Source: Apostichopus leukothele (lineage: Eukaryota > Echinodermata > Holothuroidea > Aspidochirotida > Stichopodidae). From it: a stretch of DNA of 22,155 nt. The notes beneath the pieces were generated by a model, which made no database searches, was not told the origin of the DNA, and saw only the letters and a list, made by a program, of their open reading frames with translations. A program made the translations under genes and the position numbers. The stretch lies in the NCBI GenBank assembly GCA_010014835.2, contig JAAAKB020084572.1, positions 1 to 22,155 of the forward strand. Reading direction: 5' to 3'. Shown here one piece after another: positions 1-12,300 of this stretch; positions within the stretch are counted from its first letter, which is position 1; the number at the start of each line of letters is the position of its first letter.

Positions 1-313
1 GTTGTTGCCTAAAGATGCAGGAATTTTTCAACAGTTTGCCAAGAAATCAACTTCAGCCAACAGAAAATCTATGTTTTCTTCTCTGTCAAGAAGAGCTGCC
101 TATAACCTCATCTAGCATCTTGAATTCAGCTAAGAATTTATTATGAAAAATTGTTGTAAATTAGACCTTTATATGAACTTTAAATTTAATCGTCAATCTT
201 TATGATGACACATAAATGAGTAGACTCTGTTTAACCTGATCGATGTTGCAGCGCTACTACTTCAACTGGGAAACTCAAGTAACTGATTAAAGTTTCTGAT
301 TTCGCTTTCTCAG
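1..313. other. Intronic sequence 5' of the first recognised exon
   Basis: AT-rich sequence with stops in all forward frames and no segment resembling the KNRY or YINA parts of a PTP domain. I read it as the 3' part of an intron whose upstream exon lies outside the window. Nothing else is recognised. Confidence 0.6.
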
Positions 314-350
314 AGTTACAAAGCCCCAAAAAAGTTCATTGCAACACAAG
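314..350 (+). CDS. RPTP exon a (microexon): SYKAPKKFIATQG, D1
   Basis: A 37 nt exon after acceptor CAG at 311-313 and before donor GTATGT at 351. It reads SYKAPKKFIATQ plus the first base of Gly, matching the conserved GYxxPxxFIATQGP segment of PTP domains. The preceding exon, which should carry the KNRY loop and YINA segment, is not within 1-313, so the gene is cut at its 5' side. Phase 0 at the start, phase 1 at the end. Confidence 0.88.
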
Positions 351-3300
351 GTATGTTTCCAAAAGGTCATTGGGGTGGTGAAGGTGTCACTAACAATTTT
401 TGTGCAAAATTGTAAGGGTGCATTGAGTAAAATACTAACACATAAAACAGCTCTGCTTTTCCATTTCCCAATATTAATTTGGACCTATGAAATTTCAGTA
501 AAAAAGATGTTGTCTCTTAGGTCCCAGGCTCAAATCTACAAATGGAATCATTATTCTCCTGACCTATTAAAAATTGCTGTTTTGCAGTGTTTTTGAGTGG
601 AGTGTTCCGTGGGTTTGGTATTTCTGGTTTACTAACACCGAATTGAAGTTAAACGAAATAGACTGGTTTGATTTGGCTCTGACATCTAAACCGCATTTCA
701 GGGTTTGATTGTACCTAAACTTATGTTTATATGTAAGGGCTTAATCTAGAGCCTAAATATTTCAATGAGCAAACAACATTTGGGCTGCTTGACACTGAGC
801 ACAACATTTGAGACTAACCCCAAGGCCTGCCATTATGTAAGGGCTTAATCCAGAGGCTAAATATTTTAATAAACATAACAACCTTTGGGCACATCATTTG
901 GGTTTGACGCTGAGCACAACATTTGAGCCTAACACCAGGGCCTGACATTATGTAAGGGCATAATCCAGAGGCTTAATATTTTAATTAACATAACTTTTTG
1001 GCACATCATTTGGGCTTGACACTGAGCACAACATTGAGCCTAACACCAGCGCCTGACATTATGTAAGGGCTTTAAATCAAAGACTAAATATTTTAATAAG
1101 CAGAGCTGAGCCTAAGAGCTGACACTGGAGCTGATATTGAGGCCAACAATGGAGATGACGATGAGGTGGACACTAGAGCCTAAAGCAATATTTAGAATCA
1201 AACAAATCATGGTTTTGTCTGTGATCATGGCTTCATAAAATCAATGCTAAATATGAACATGTGAGAGCTGCTACAATTGCTAAATATATGCAGTATCATA
1301 AATCACAGCATTTTACATTATTGTTAGTTAAGTACTATGAACAATTAAGTCAACAGTCTCTACCTTTTGTATTTAACAATTTTCTGCAAATTCTTTCTAG
1401 CAGTGATTTTATTTTAGTAGCATTGACTGTGGCACCTGGTAGAAACTTCTGCAAAATTTATTACAAAAGTAAAGCATCTGGTAAAGCTAGCTCTATATAG
1501 AAGTAAGAGCTCCTGCAACATTTGACTGTTAGCAATCTCTTACTGGTAGAAAGTTACTCGTTTCGTTCGATTTTATAGGCAATGTACCAACGGTTGGAAA
1601 CAACACTAAGATTGCAGGCAGCAATACACAAGTAGCTTTGAAGAATTAATTTCTCTGTTATGAACAGTAAATTTATCAAGGAGCTAACTCCTAACCACAG
1701 ATTTTCTGAATCCAAATAAATCATTCTCTAAATGTTTTGCATTAATTGAAAGTAATGAAGTTATCAAATCATTGTTTAATTGCCTTTAATTGCATTGATG
1801 TAAATCAACCTTGAAATGACTAAAGTCAAACTGTCATAAGGAAAGTATGTCTTTTAGTGACCTTGTTAATCACAGAAACATTAGAAATTTTGATAAAATT
1901 ATACCTGTTCTACATTAATAGGTCCCAATGAAGCTTCTTTAGTTGATTTCTGGCAAATGGTCTGGCAAGAGAATGTTGCTACAATTGTCATGCTGACATC
2001 GCTAATTGACGGAAAGAAGGTATTAGAAATTAAAATTACCTACAATCTACCTACATCTTGTAAAAGGTTCATGCATGTCCATGTTATTTGTAACCTATAA
2101 GTCTATATACCAGCATATTGTAACTGCAGTTAACATATCCACCTTTGTGTAACATATAGCTCCATCTACATGCATCTTGAATAAGGTTCATGTATGTCCA
2201 TGTTTTATGTAACCTATAAGTCTGTATACCAGCATCTTGTAACAGTTAATGTATCCATCTTTAGTGTGACATATAGCTCAATCTACCTGCATCTTGTAAA
2301 AGGTTCATGTATGTCCATGTTATATGTAACCTATAAGTCTATATACCAGCATCTTGTAACTGCAGTTAACATATCCACCTTTTTGTAACCTATAGCTCCA
2401 TCTACATGCATCTTGAAAAAGGTTCATGTATGTCCATGTTTTATGTAACCTATAAGTCTGTATACCTGCATCTTGTTATAGTTAATGTGTCCATGTTTAA
2501 TGTGATCTATAGCTATGAAATCGTAGGTCACCCACATTTTCCTGTAGGCAAGTATAAACTATTGGAAAAATTGATTTACTACCATGCCGACACAAAGGTC
2601 ATTGTAATTACTAATGTCAATAGGTGGGTGGGCTGAATGTCCATTGTAGATTAGAACAGGTTTTAGTGAGGTAAACCTGTATAAACCATCAACCTTGAAG
2701 TATGATTGTTAAGTCTAAGATCAGGATCAATGTTTACCCCTAAGAGCATTGCATGGGATAGGGGATGTGGTGGGGGAGAGGTGTTGTGGTCACACTCTGT
2801 GGCCTTAGTGTATCATATTTTTGTTGAAAAAAGGCTCTCGTGGATGAATCTGCACCACTCACAGCAATTATTCCTTTTCACTAAAATGTTCAATCCCATC
2901 TTCTTAATCGTCTCAGAAAGTATGTTTGAAGTATTGGCCTGACCAGGAATCAATTTATGGCGATTTACTCGTCAAATGTGAAAAACTGGAGGAACATTTC
3001 CAGTATGATTCCAGAATGTTTACCATTGCTTTGGTAAGTTCATTTTTCTTTTATACTCCATATTTATATACCTCCTGATATTTAGCTATCTACAGTTTAT
3101 GGTCATATGAGTTCCTAAAATGAGTATCTAACTGTCTGTTGCTTATTTGCGTGTGTGAGTGTGTGTGTGTACATAGGTTTAACAGAAATTTATACAAAAC
3201 TAGCAAATATAAAGTTTAAAGATCAGTGCAAAACAGGCAAAAGTTAAATGTTGGGTCAAAAACCAGATATGTGTGAGTTGCATCATCACTGCAGCCAAGC

Positions 3301-6300
3301 AGAGTAGAAAATTATCTTTTTAGCAATTTCACCCAGTGACACACGGCTAGCATTGTTTGATATTGTTTGATATTGACTCAGCCTTTTCTTGAGATTTCTT
3401 TACATGTTTATTAATTCCTAATATTATATTTCAGAGCTCAATATAACTAATATTTTGATTGAATTTTTTCCTGCCTAGAAACATGGAGGAGAATCCCGGA
3501 CAGTTAAGCATTTTCACTTCACTGATTGGGGCGATATGAAAATTCCAGAATTCTTAGATCCAGTTCTGAATTTCCTGGAAATTGTGAGGAATAATACTAG
3601 TCAGAAAAATGTCCCTAATACCATCGTCCATTGCAGGTAAAAAAAAGAAACAGAATTAAGGTTACTGGACCACGATGTCCTTGCATTACCATTGTACATT
3701 GCAGTTATAGCCTATAGGAACCCGATGTAAAGTATTGATAGTGGTATCTATGAGTTTGTATTTCAGTTGCATATTACCAGTATTGTCAGGCATCTTGTAT
3801 ACTTCCCCCTGGTCAAATTCAGTGGAATGGTCCCCAGAAAAGTTTAGCAGAACTGTTCAAAACTTCGAACAATCAAGCAACATGTGATTCACCCATGATG
3901 ACACAACGGACATCTCCATTTAAAAATAAGGGTTCATAGACAGTCTCCACAGAATTTCCAACTAATTTATAAATAGCAAAGACCTGGAGCACTAGCCTTA
4001 ATGCACCACAATGAAAGAATAGGATAGGCCTAGCCCAGATACTGCAGTGCCCTATGAGTGCTGTAACATTCTTGTAAGAAACCTTTCGTTTGCAAAATAT
4101 ACTATAAATTATCTTCCATAGCTTAATTATAGCAAATCACTACAAATATAGTCCAACAAATGCTGTAAGGAATTCTTCAATAACACAAACCACAGTTTCA
4201 AAAATAATTAATTCAATGGGACATTGCACTGTAAGACTTGAAGGCCATATCAAGATGCACACTTGCAAGTTACAACACTTTTTCATTGATCACTAAAAAA
4301 TATCGTTGGACGAAAACATCACATGTACTGTAAGCTGTAAATATATATGACCTGGTAGCCAGTTCTCAGTAATCAGTTCTCAGGTTAAACGAGCTGTGTT
4401 TTTACAGTCTTACTATGTACATGAGTGAGGACTGCATAGCTTATACATAGCTTATGTATGTACTTAGTAAAGGCCTCGTGAGTACCCAGGAACCGACCTG
4501 TCATAGCAATGGGTACTGGGGAGCAAGTTTTGATTCCCATCATTATAATGTTATCTGTTTCTGTAATTTGATCAATTATTCTGCTTTTGAATGATTTATT
4601 TTCTCTGCATATTTAGTGCTGGAGTTGGACGAACAGGAACCTACATCACCCTTGACGCCATGTTAGATATGGCACAGGCTGAAGGAAAGGTTAATGTCTA
4701 CAAGTTTGTGACAGAAATGAGACAGCGCAGGACACAGTCTATACAAGTCAAGGTAGTCATGTCTTGCCAGTATTACCTTATATATACAATGATAGGATAC
4801 AGAATTTATAAATTAACAATGATATTCATGTCTTCTGTGAACATGTTACAGTTATTAAATAACTACAAAGTAACTTTTACTTGATGCTACTAGAGTTGTT
4901 TAAAAAAGGAAGCCTATGGAAATACTAGTATACAAATCATAACAAATATTTATATGGATGTCTAGATGTAGCTCCGTTAAAAATGAGTTTTTTTGTATGA
5001 AAATCTCAGCCAAAACATATTAGTCAGATGTGTAAAAAGAAAGCCTAATGGGACAAAATAGGTCTAGAGACATGATGGCAGCTCTCCTGGTCTACATAAA
5101 TGAAAATGAAATATATAACATATAATTAGCCCAATCATTGAAATCTCAAAATAGATTTGTTGTGTAAATGTTCTGATTGATGCAATGAGGGTGAGACCAT
5201 CCACTGCAAAAAGGAGAAAAAAAAAATTCTCAACAGATAGCGAGTGGGTTTTCATAGTAGTGTAAGCATTATACTCTATTGCGTTACTTGACTTTGTGGT
5301 AGCACTTAGACCCCACGGGAAGCAAGAGCAAACTCTACTCTTGTGGGTAAAGTATGTTATTGCTCCTGCAAGGATGCTACAAACCCAACAAACTATGATT
5401 GGTCAGAATCCTGGATATATGTAAAACACCAGGTATATTCTCCAACAGTGAAAACATTAAAATGACCTAGCACTGATGAAATGAAAACGAAAACACATAA
5501 TTATAACTTACATTCAAAATATTGTATGAATTGCTTAATACTGTACTTTTTGAATAGTTATTTACATTGTAAGTTGCCCTCATCTCCTTCATAAATGGAA
5601 TACTAGGACCACTTTAGTACATATTGGTTGTCTTCTTAATAAACTGTGATGCTTAAATATTCCCAGTGATTCAAAATATTTCACTTATGTTTTTCCCACA
5701 AAATAAATTACTGGTATGTTAATTAGTGTGTGAATTACTGCTTCAGTTTTTAGTTGTAGAATACTTGATTTAAACTCTGTGCAACAACCTCCATGGTTAT
5801 AACCTTTTATTTCTCTTTCTATTTGTTATATTACAGGAGCAATACCAATTTATATTTGATACTTTGGTAAAGAAGTTTTGCATTGGAAGGACCACCTTGT
5901 CAGTTAAGTCATTCGGAATGGCACTTGCTAGCCTTAAAAGGACTAACGAAGAGACGGGCAAAACATATTTAACAGAGCAATTCAAGGTATTTTATAGTTT
6001 AATGTTCCAAAGATAAAATCCATTTAAAATTAAAAAATGGTCAGTTTGAACAACAGATTTTACTTGCTGCTTGATTTACCCTTTGATATTTTCAAGTTAA
6101 ATTTCTGCTTTGTGACATTTTTGCTCTATAGTGATATTTCTAAACACCAACTTAAGCATGTCATGAGAGAAATAATTTGCACCATATGTTAAAAATAATA
6201 ATTAGAAACATGCACTCCTTTCATTTTTTTCATTGCAATAGAAATTGGAAGAAACCTCTGTTACTCTTGGTTCATCTGACATGTATGCAGCAAAGAACAT

Positions 6301-9300
6301 GGAGAACAAATCACCAAATCAATTAACAACATTTCTTCCAGGTAAATGGTATTTAAATAAAACGATTTCAGATATGACTCAAGTTTCCTTTATTGAGCTG
6401 TTCAAATGTGCAATCCAATCCATTCCATTTCAAAATTCTTGATCAAACGATATTTTAAGCTGTTATTGCATTAAATTACTTCAATCTGAAGTTATGATAC
6501 TTACTAGATGATACTAAATGGTTGATAAATTGCTACTTAGAAGCAGCAATAGTTGGGTTCTCTTAGTTAATTGAGGGTTATTCAATTTATGTGGGAGTAC
6601 TACATGGTGTTGTCAGGATTGCTGAAGGATAAAAAACAACACAAAATATTACTTCAGTAAATATCAAATAAATGTGAAATATCTAACATTTGGAAAACTG
6701 AGAAAAGTTATTGTCGGTAGGCTAGTCACAGGCCAATCAGGTTTGAAGTGTTGTTCTAGAGGACGCTGTCATCTCAGTGCCATAAATACACCCCTGGGTC
6801 CTTATAACGTGTACGATCTATCCTGTTACAGATCTCCAAAGATTTGTTAAGTGTGATAACATGTCTCAATCTGTGTGCTAGTTGTGAAAATATGTTGCAA
6901 AAGATCTTGTTTGCAATACTTATGGGAAGAATTGCAGGTAAAATTCCAGTTTATTCCATTTTGGAAACTTGGATATAATTGTACTGACGCTCAAAGCTAT
7001 AACTCAGTTTAGCGGAATCAAATGAAACTAATAAGCTTTCTGATTGGCTGACAACCAAATGTGTATAGTTGCTACCGAATGGTGAGCAACATTTCTTTAC
7101 TACAAATGCACTTGTTATGAGTTTGAATCCATATTGTAGCTTGTATATGTGAGAACTATAAGGAATGTGCAGGTAGTTAGTGTTTGCCCAGAAATGTCCT
7201 TCAGATTTCTGAAAGGAATTCTCATTGACTGTTGCCTGTGAAGTCTCACTGAACTAGATAGCACCAATATGACAACACACTGTTTTGAAGCTGTCAATTT
7301 TGATAAGACCGTGGAATTTTGTTCTTGTGTAAAAGTAAGTTGGCCTGACGTGTTCACCGTGCTCATTAACCTGTCTGTATTCTGTGCGTGTTTTAATCCC
7401 TTCTGTTACTTGTCATTTAGCCTTTGGAAAAGATCCTGCTAGGATCGAAACGTCAGGCCAACTTACTTTTACAATCTCTTACACAGGCTCTCTAGTGGAT
7501 AAGCAGTTTGCTAACAGTTTTATTTTATTTTGAATTTTGTTCTTATCATCATACAAGATATAAATGCCCTGTGTAATTTACATAAAAAACATTGTCTTTA
7601 ATATGTTACATCCAACTGTAGATTAATTTATCCTCAGATAAAATCTCGGACAATCCCTTTTTAAAAAAAATGTCTGTTTTCTTTTCAATAAAGAAACAAT
7701 GTCTGCCTTTTCTGTTGACTGTCCAATACTCCGTAACTATTTTATGAGATCTTAATACTTAAGTTTAGTTTTCTGGAAAGTATTCAAAAGTAATTAATTC
7801 CTGTTCGTTTTTTGTCATATAATGTTACAAGTTGAAGGGCACAGACCAGTTTTGACGACCCATGTCAGAGAGAGGAACAATAGTTACATCAACTCTTCAT
7901 TGTTGAATGTGAGTATATTCAAATTTGAAAACCTTGCAGACTTTCGGTAGCTTTTACATAATAAAACATTACCCTTTGAAAACATTGAAAACAGAAGCAT
8001 GAATGTTTTGAAACAACACCATTGACAAATTAATACTTTAACTTTAGTAAGAAACTCATTGTAGATTTATATAAGAAGGTCAAGGATTTCATGAATATAT
8101 TTCTCATAGCAATGAATCTTTGGCCCTCAGGCCCTCTCGCTTTAATAATACTATAAGCAATAATTGTACATCTAAACGACATGTTGATATGTTGTTATGC
8201 CTGACAGGGACTCCATGTTTGTCAAATAACTTTCCTTTCGAGCATTTGAACAAATTCAGAACATCTTCAGGTTGTCAAGATATATAATACAAGATTACTA
8301 GTGAAAGTTGCTTATTTTGACAGTCAAAATCAGTCTAATTTAGAACATGTAGGCCTTTATAGGGAGGCTCTAATACCAGTTTTTTCATTTTTCCTTTAGT
8401 TTGCATAGGTTTTGTGGGAGTATGGAACTAGGCTAAAACATAAGTTACCATAGCTTTTGACAATTTTGCATAAAAATTGCTAAAAGGCAAGCCTCACAAA
8501 GGAGAGATGCACTATGTTTAGTTTCTACACTGTTATATTTTAAGTTATTGGAACATTTCACAAGGAGTACAGTTTTATTGAAAGGAATTAAATAAGGTGG
8601 CTAGCTTAGGTTATAGTTGGTAGCAGCTTTGACAAATGTTTGCCATGGTCTATTGAAAGTTCAGCAGGCAATGATTGTGTGGGTATCTCTATACCTACTA
8701 TAGGCCTACTGCTTATTGCAAGTTTTTTGTAGATATGCAGGTAGTCTCAGTGATTCAAACTTTAGATTGTAACTGGTTATTCAATTGGTGTAAGTTTTGC
8801 AGTAAACATTTCATTAAATAAACATGGAATAATGTCCTATGCCATAGAAAAGTTTCATTATAAAATGAGCAGGCTTATTGTAGTCTAAAAGGTTTTAGAT
8901 GCAGTATGTCATGAATTGTATTTTTTTCGCGTAGGATATACTGGGCCTCAGATAATCAAGTGAAGTGTTTACATTTTTCATTAATGCCACATCAAATTTG
9001 GAAGGTTACATATATGATAATGTTGCATATTTACATTCAGATCAAATATTCATAATGTATAATGTGTCACAATGTCATCTCCAGGCAACAATGTAGTGTA
9101 ATCAGATATTTGAAATTCATTCACCTTGTTAACTTTCCTGTAGCGGGTATTAATAGTTGTATTTGATTCCCTCCACCTTGTTACCTTTTCTACAGTGGTC
9201 ATGTATGAATTCCTTCACCTTATTACCTTTCCTATACTGGTCATCAATAGTTGTATGAGAATTTCTTCACCTTGTTACCTTTCCTGTAGTGTTCATCAAT

Positions 9301-12300
9301 AGTTGTATGATAATTCTTTCCCCTTGTTACCTTTGCAGTAGTGGTCATTAATATTTAGATTATATTCCTTTACCTTGTTACATTTCCTGTAGTGATCATC
9401 AATAGTTGTATGATGATTTCATCCCCTTGTTACATTTCCAGTAGTGGTCATTAATATTTAGATTATATTCCTTCACCTTGTTACATTTCCTGTAGTGGTC
9501 ATCATTAGTTGTATTTGAACTTATTGGCCTCGTTACCTTACATGTAGCTGTCTTTAATATTTAGATTATATTCCGCCACCTTGTTACCTTTTCTACAGTG
9601 GTCATGTATTTGAATTCCATCACCTTGTTACCTTTCCAGTAGTGGTCATTAATGATTAAATTATATTCCATCACCTTGTTTCCTTTCCTGTAGTGGTCTT
9701 CAATTGTTGTCGTTGGATTCCTTTCACATTCCTACCTTACCTACAGTAATCATTAAGAGCCTTTATTTATACTGTGTCACAAAGTCATCTTTGGGCAACA
9801 ATGTACAGTGTTATCAGATTTTTGAATTTCTTCACCTAGTTACCTTTCCTGTAGTGGTCATCAGTAGTTGTATTTGGATTCCTTTGTACTGATACTTTAG
9901 GGCAGCATACCCTACATCTACTCTGTAACTGTATTAGTTTTAGATCTACATTAATTTACTGTGTATGACATCTTGTTGAGTTTGCCAACATGAAGCACTT
10001 AATTCTGACATACAAACGTTAGGAGGTTATCTTTCCATCTCCAGGGTTACAAGAAGATGGACTTTTTCGTAGCTACTCAGATGCCTCTGAAGAATACCAT
10101 TCTGGACTTTTGGCGACTCGTTTGGGATTATGAGTGCAGTGTTATCATCATGCTCAATGAATTGGATGATAAGGTAAAAGTGGAATCTCATTTTGTGAAG
10201 TTAGGCTTTTTGGGGCATGCATTATGGGGCCAGAGGTTAGTTTACTATAGACACTAGGATTACCCTGGGTTAAAATGCTAATAAACCGATTGGAGACCCT
10301 ATCCATATGATGATCATGGATGAACATTGGCGTATACCAAACCATCTCTTTTCCGTGAGTGTTCAGAGAACTAAAGGGCAGTTTTGTAACTGTCACATCC
10401 ATAAATTCCTGCTACTGGCCACTCAATGTTTCTCAATGTTTCCCTATTTGATGGGCTAGAGTGTATGTCACCATCTGGCCACTTTCTCAAGTAATAATAA
10501 TAATGAGAAGAAGAATAACAACCATGATGATGATGATTAATGCAGCTACGATAAACAAAGTTGTTTCTCATTTTACTATTAAACCATTCAAAATGCAAAG
10601 CCACCTACAGACAAGAAACAGCAAATCCACAAAGAATTAAGACTGTGTTCTGCAAATCTGAAATTTTACCCAAATAGAGAGAGACATCTAGCTTTAGCAA
10701 TTCCTTACCCATCTTGAATATTCAGAACAGCACTGCCAGTTAGGCATTTTAAGTGCAAAGGTAGAAGGAATTGGCATTTTCCAAATTTTAATAGCTGGAG
10801 GAAAATGAAAAGGTTCGGCCACACAGAAAGTTTGGCATCATGAAAAGGCCTTCCATTTGAAAGAAATACGTTCTGAAAATTTTACAAGAAATACAAGTGC
10901 AAACCAAAACTCTTAGTCTCTGCGAGTTCTGACAATTTCTGACAATCTGTGAGCAAACTCTAAAAGTCGCAATTCTTGCAAGCTGAGCTGTTTTTGGTCA
11001 CTTGCCAGCTAAACTAGTTGTTTCTCGCAGTTCCTGCAAGCTGTGCTGTTGCTCGCAACTTGCCATTTGTGCTGTATCTTGCAAGCTGGGCTGAATCTCA
11101 TGGTCGTTGTAACTTAAACAGAAACCTTAAAAGAGTTAAATACACATATTTACAAAATAGGGAGACCATCAAGCTTCAGCCTTAGGTTACTTTTAAGTAC
11201 TTGTATGTTAGTCATCCCCAAAACAACGAATTGAATTTTGAAGTAAAATAATATTTCAGCATTGTATATTTTAGGGTGACACCACAAGTAATTCTGACCA
11301 TCTTTATTATTATGTATGGTCTAATTAGACTACCAAATCATTTAATGTTGTTTAAGTTCACCTCATTTACATGGTCAATCAAACATTGGCAGATACTAAC
11401 GGATTATTTGTAGCTTTTTCAGATTCCTAAATTATCTTGACGTTTTACTTTAACACACAAAAGCAAACAAATGGAAGCATTGCCAAGTAAAATGTCTGGA
11501 ATCGATAGTGAGTTACCGATACCAGTCACCAGGCAGAACCAGGACACACAGTTACTGTTCCTTGATGCACAGATTCACGATTACTCACACAAAGATCACT
11601 TTTAATAAAAATCACATATAAAAAGTACACATCTGGGCTGTATTGTATTAGACGAATGCAACTTAGCGCTGACCAACTACTTTCTGAAATGTTCGTCTCC
11701 TCAGTGACACAAACAACAATCAATTCCTTTTAACATGCAGCTAGCATAGCTGGTTGCAGTGACCCCCTTCTAGGTGTGGGGAAAAGTGGTGCATTTCCTT
11801 TGCTCTAAAAAATGTTCACAAATGATGCAAAGCCAAACAATTTAGGAACTCTGGAGCCTGAGACGTGGAAATAAAAGAAAGTAAGATGCATAGCTCAAGC
11901 TTAAAACAAAGTTCAGTCAAAAAATTAAAACTTAACAAAATTAAATCTGCTGTACTTTTAGGCCAATTTCTGTAACAGTAGGCCTACTGGGTGAAGGATT
12001 TAACAAAGTATCGTTTGCTCTTTCCTCTTTCATGGTACTATCGCTGTTGCACACTAATTAGGTGATATTATATCCAGTCTCATGTTTAATATTACGGTTA
12101 CTATTTTATGAAAGTAAATGTATCAAAAAAAATTATAAACTAATTATAAATAAATTCTTTTCCTATAGAGTGAACAATATTGGCCAGAGTCTACTTCTGT
12201 CACACTCAGTCCGTTCACCATCAAATCACTCTCTACTGAACATCGTGGTACTATTTGTGTTCGCAAAATTGTGATTACAAACTCAGCTCTGCAGGTTAGT

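Larger units (their letters stand above)
7909..10044 (+). other. RPTP intron 8
   Basis: A 2136 nt phase 0 intron, the largest in the window. Its 3' third is the minisatellite at 9118-9882. The part 7909-9060 is AT-rich with no gene seen. Confidence 0.78.

Noticed and set aside
240-275. A possible exon GCAG|CGCTACTACTTCAACTGG...CAAG|TAACTG upstream of the microexon
   Set aside because: The peptide RYYFNWETQ does not fit the PTP domain segment expected before SYKAPKKFIATQG, and the donor would be read as TA, not GT.
339-596. 85-codon forward open stretch
   Set aside because: It overlaps the microexon in a different frame, runs through intron 1, and shows no known motif.
1261-1500. 79-codon forward open stretch in intron 1
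   Set aside because: No homology recognised and low-complexity composition; consistent with chance in AT-rich DNA.
2194-2636. Two forward open stretches with repetitive peptide MSMFYVTYKSVY
   Set aside because: They are translations of the 118 bp repeat. The period is not a multiple of three, so the frame is not maintained across units, and there is no splice or start context.
4520-4545. tRNA B-box-like string GCAAGTTTTGATTCCC
   Set aside because: Does not match the GGTTCRANNCC consensus and has no A-box or cloverleaf upstream.
7115-7366. 83-codon minus-strand open stretch, considered as a Penelope GIY-YIG remnant
   Set aside because: I could not align it with a GIY-YIG or other endonuclease motif in any frame with confidence.
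9118-9882. CRISPR-like repeat-spacer array
   Set aside because: The DNA is eukaryotic and the units are contiguous minisatellite copies with no unique spacers.
10154-10604. Two overlapping minus-strand open stretches antisense to the exon at 10045-10173 and into intron 9
   Set aside because: Shadow frames and simple-sequence translation (His/Tyr runs from an ATG/AAT microsatellite).
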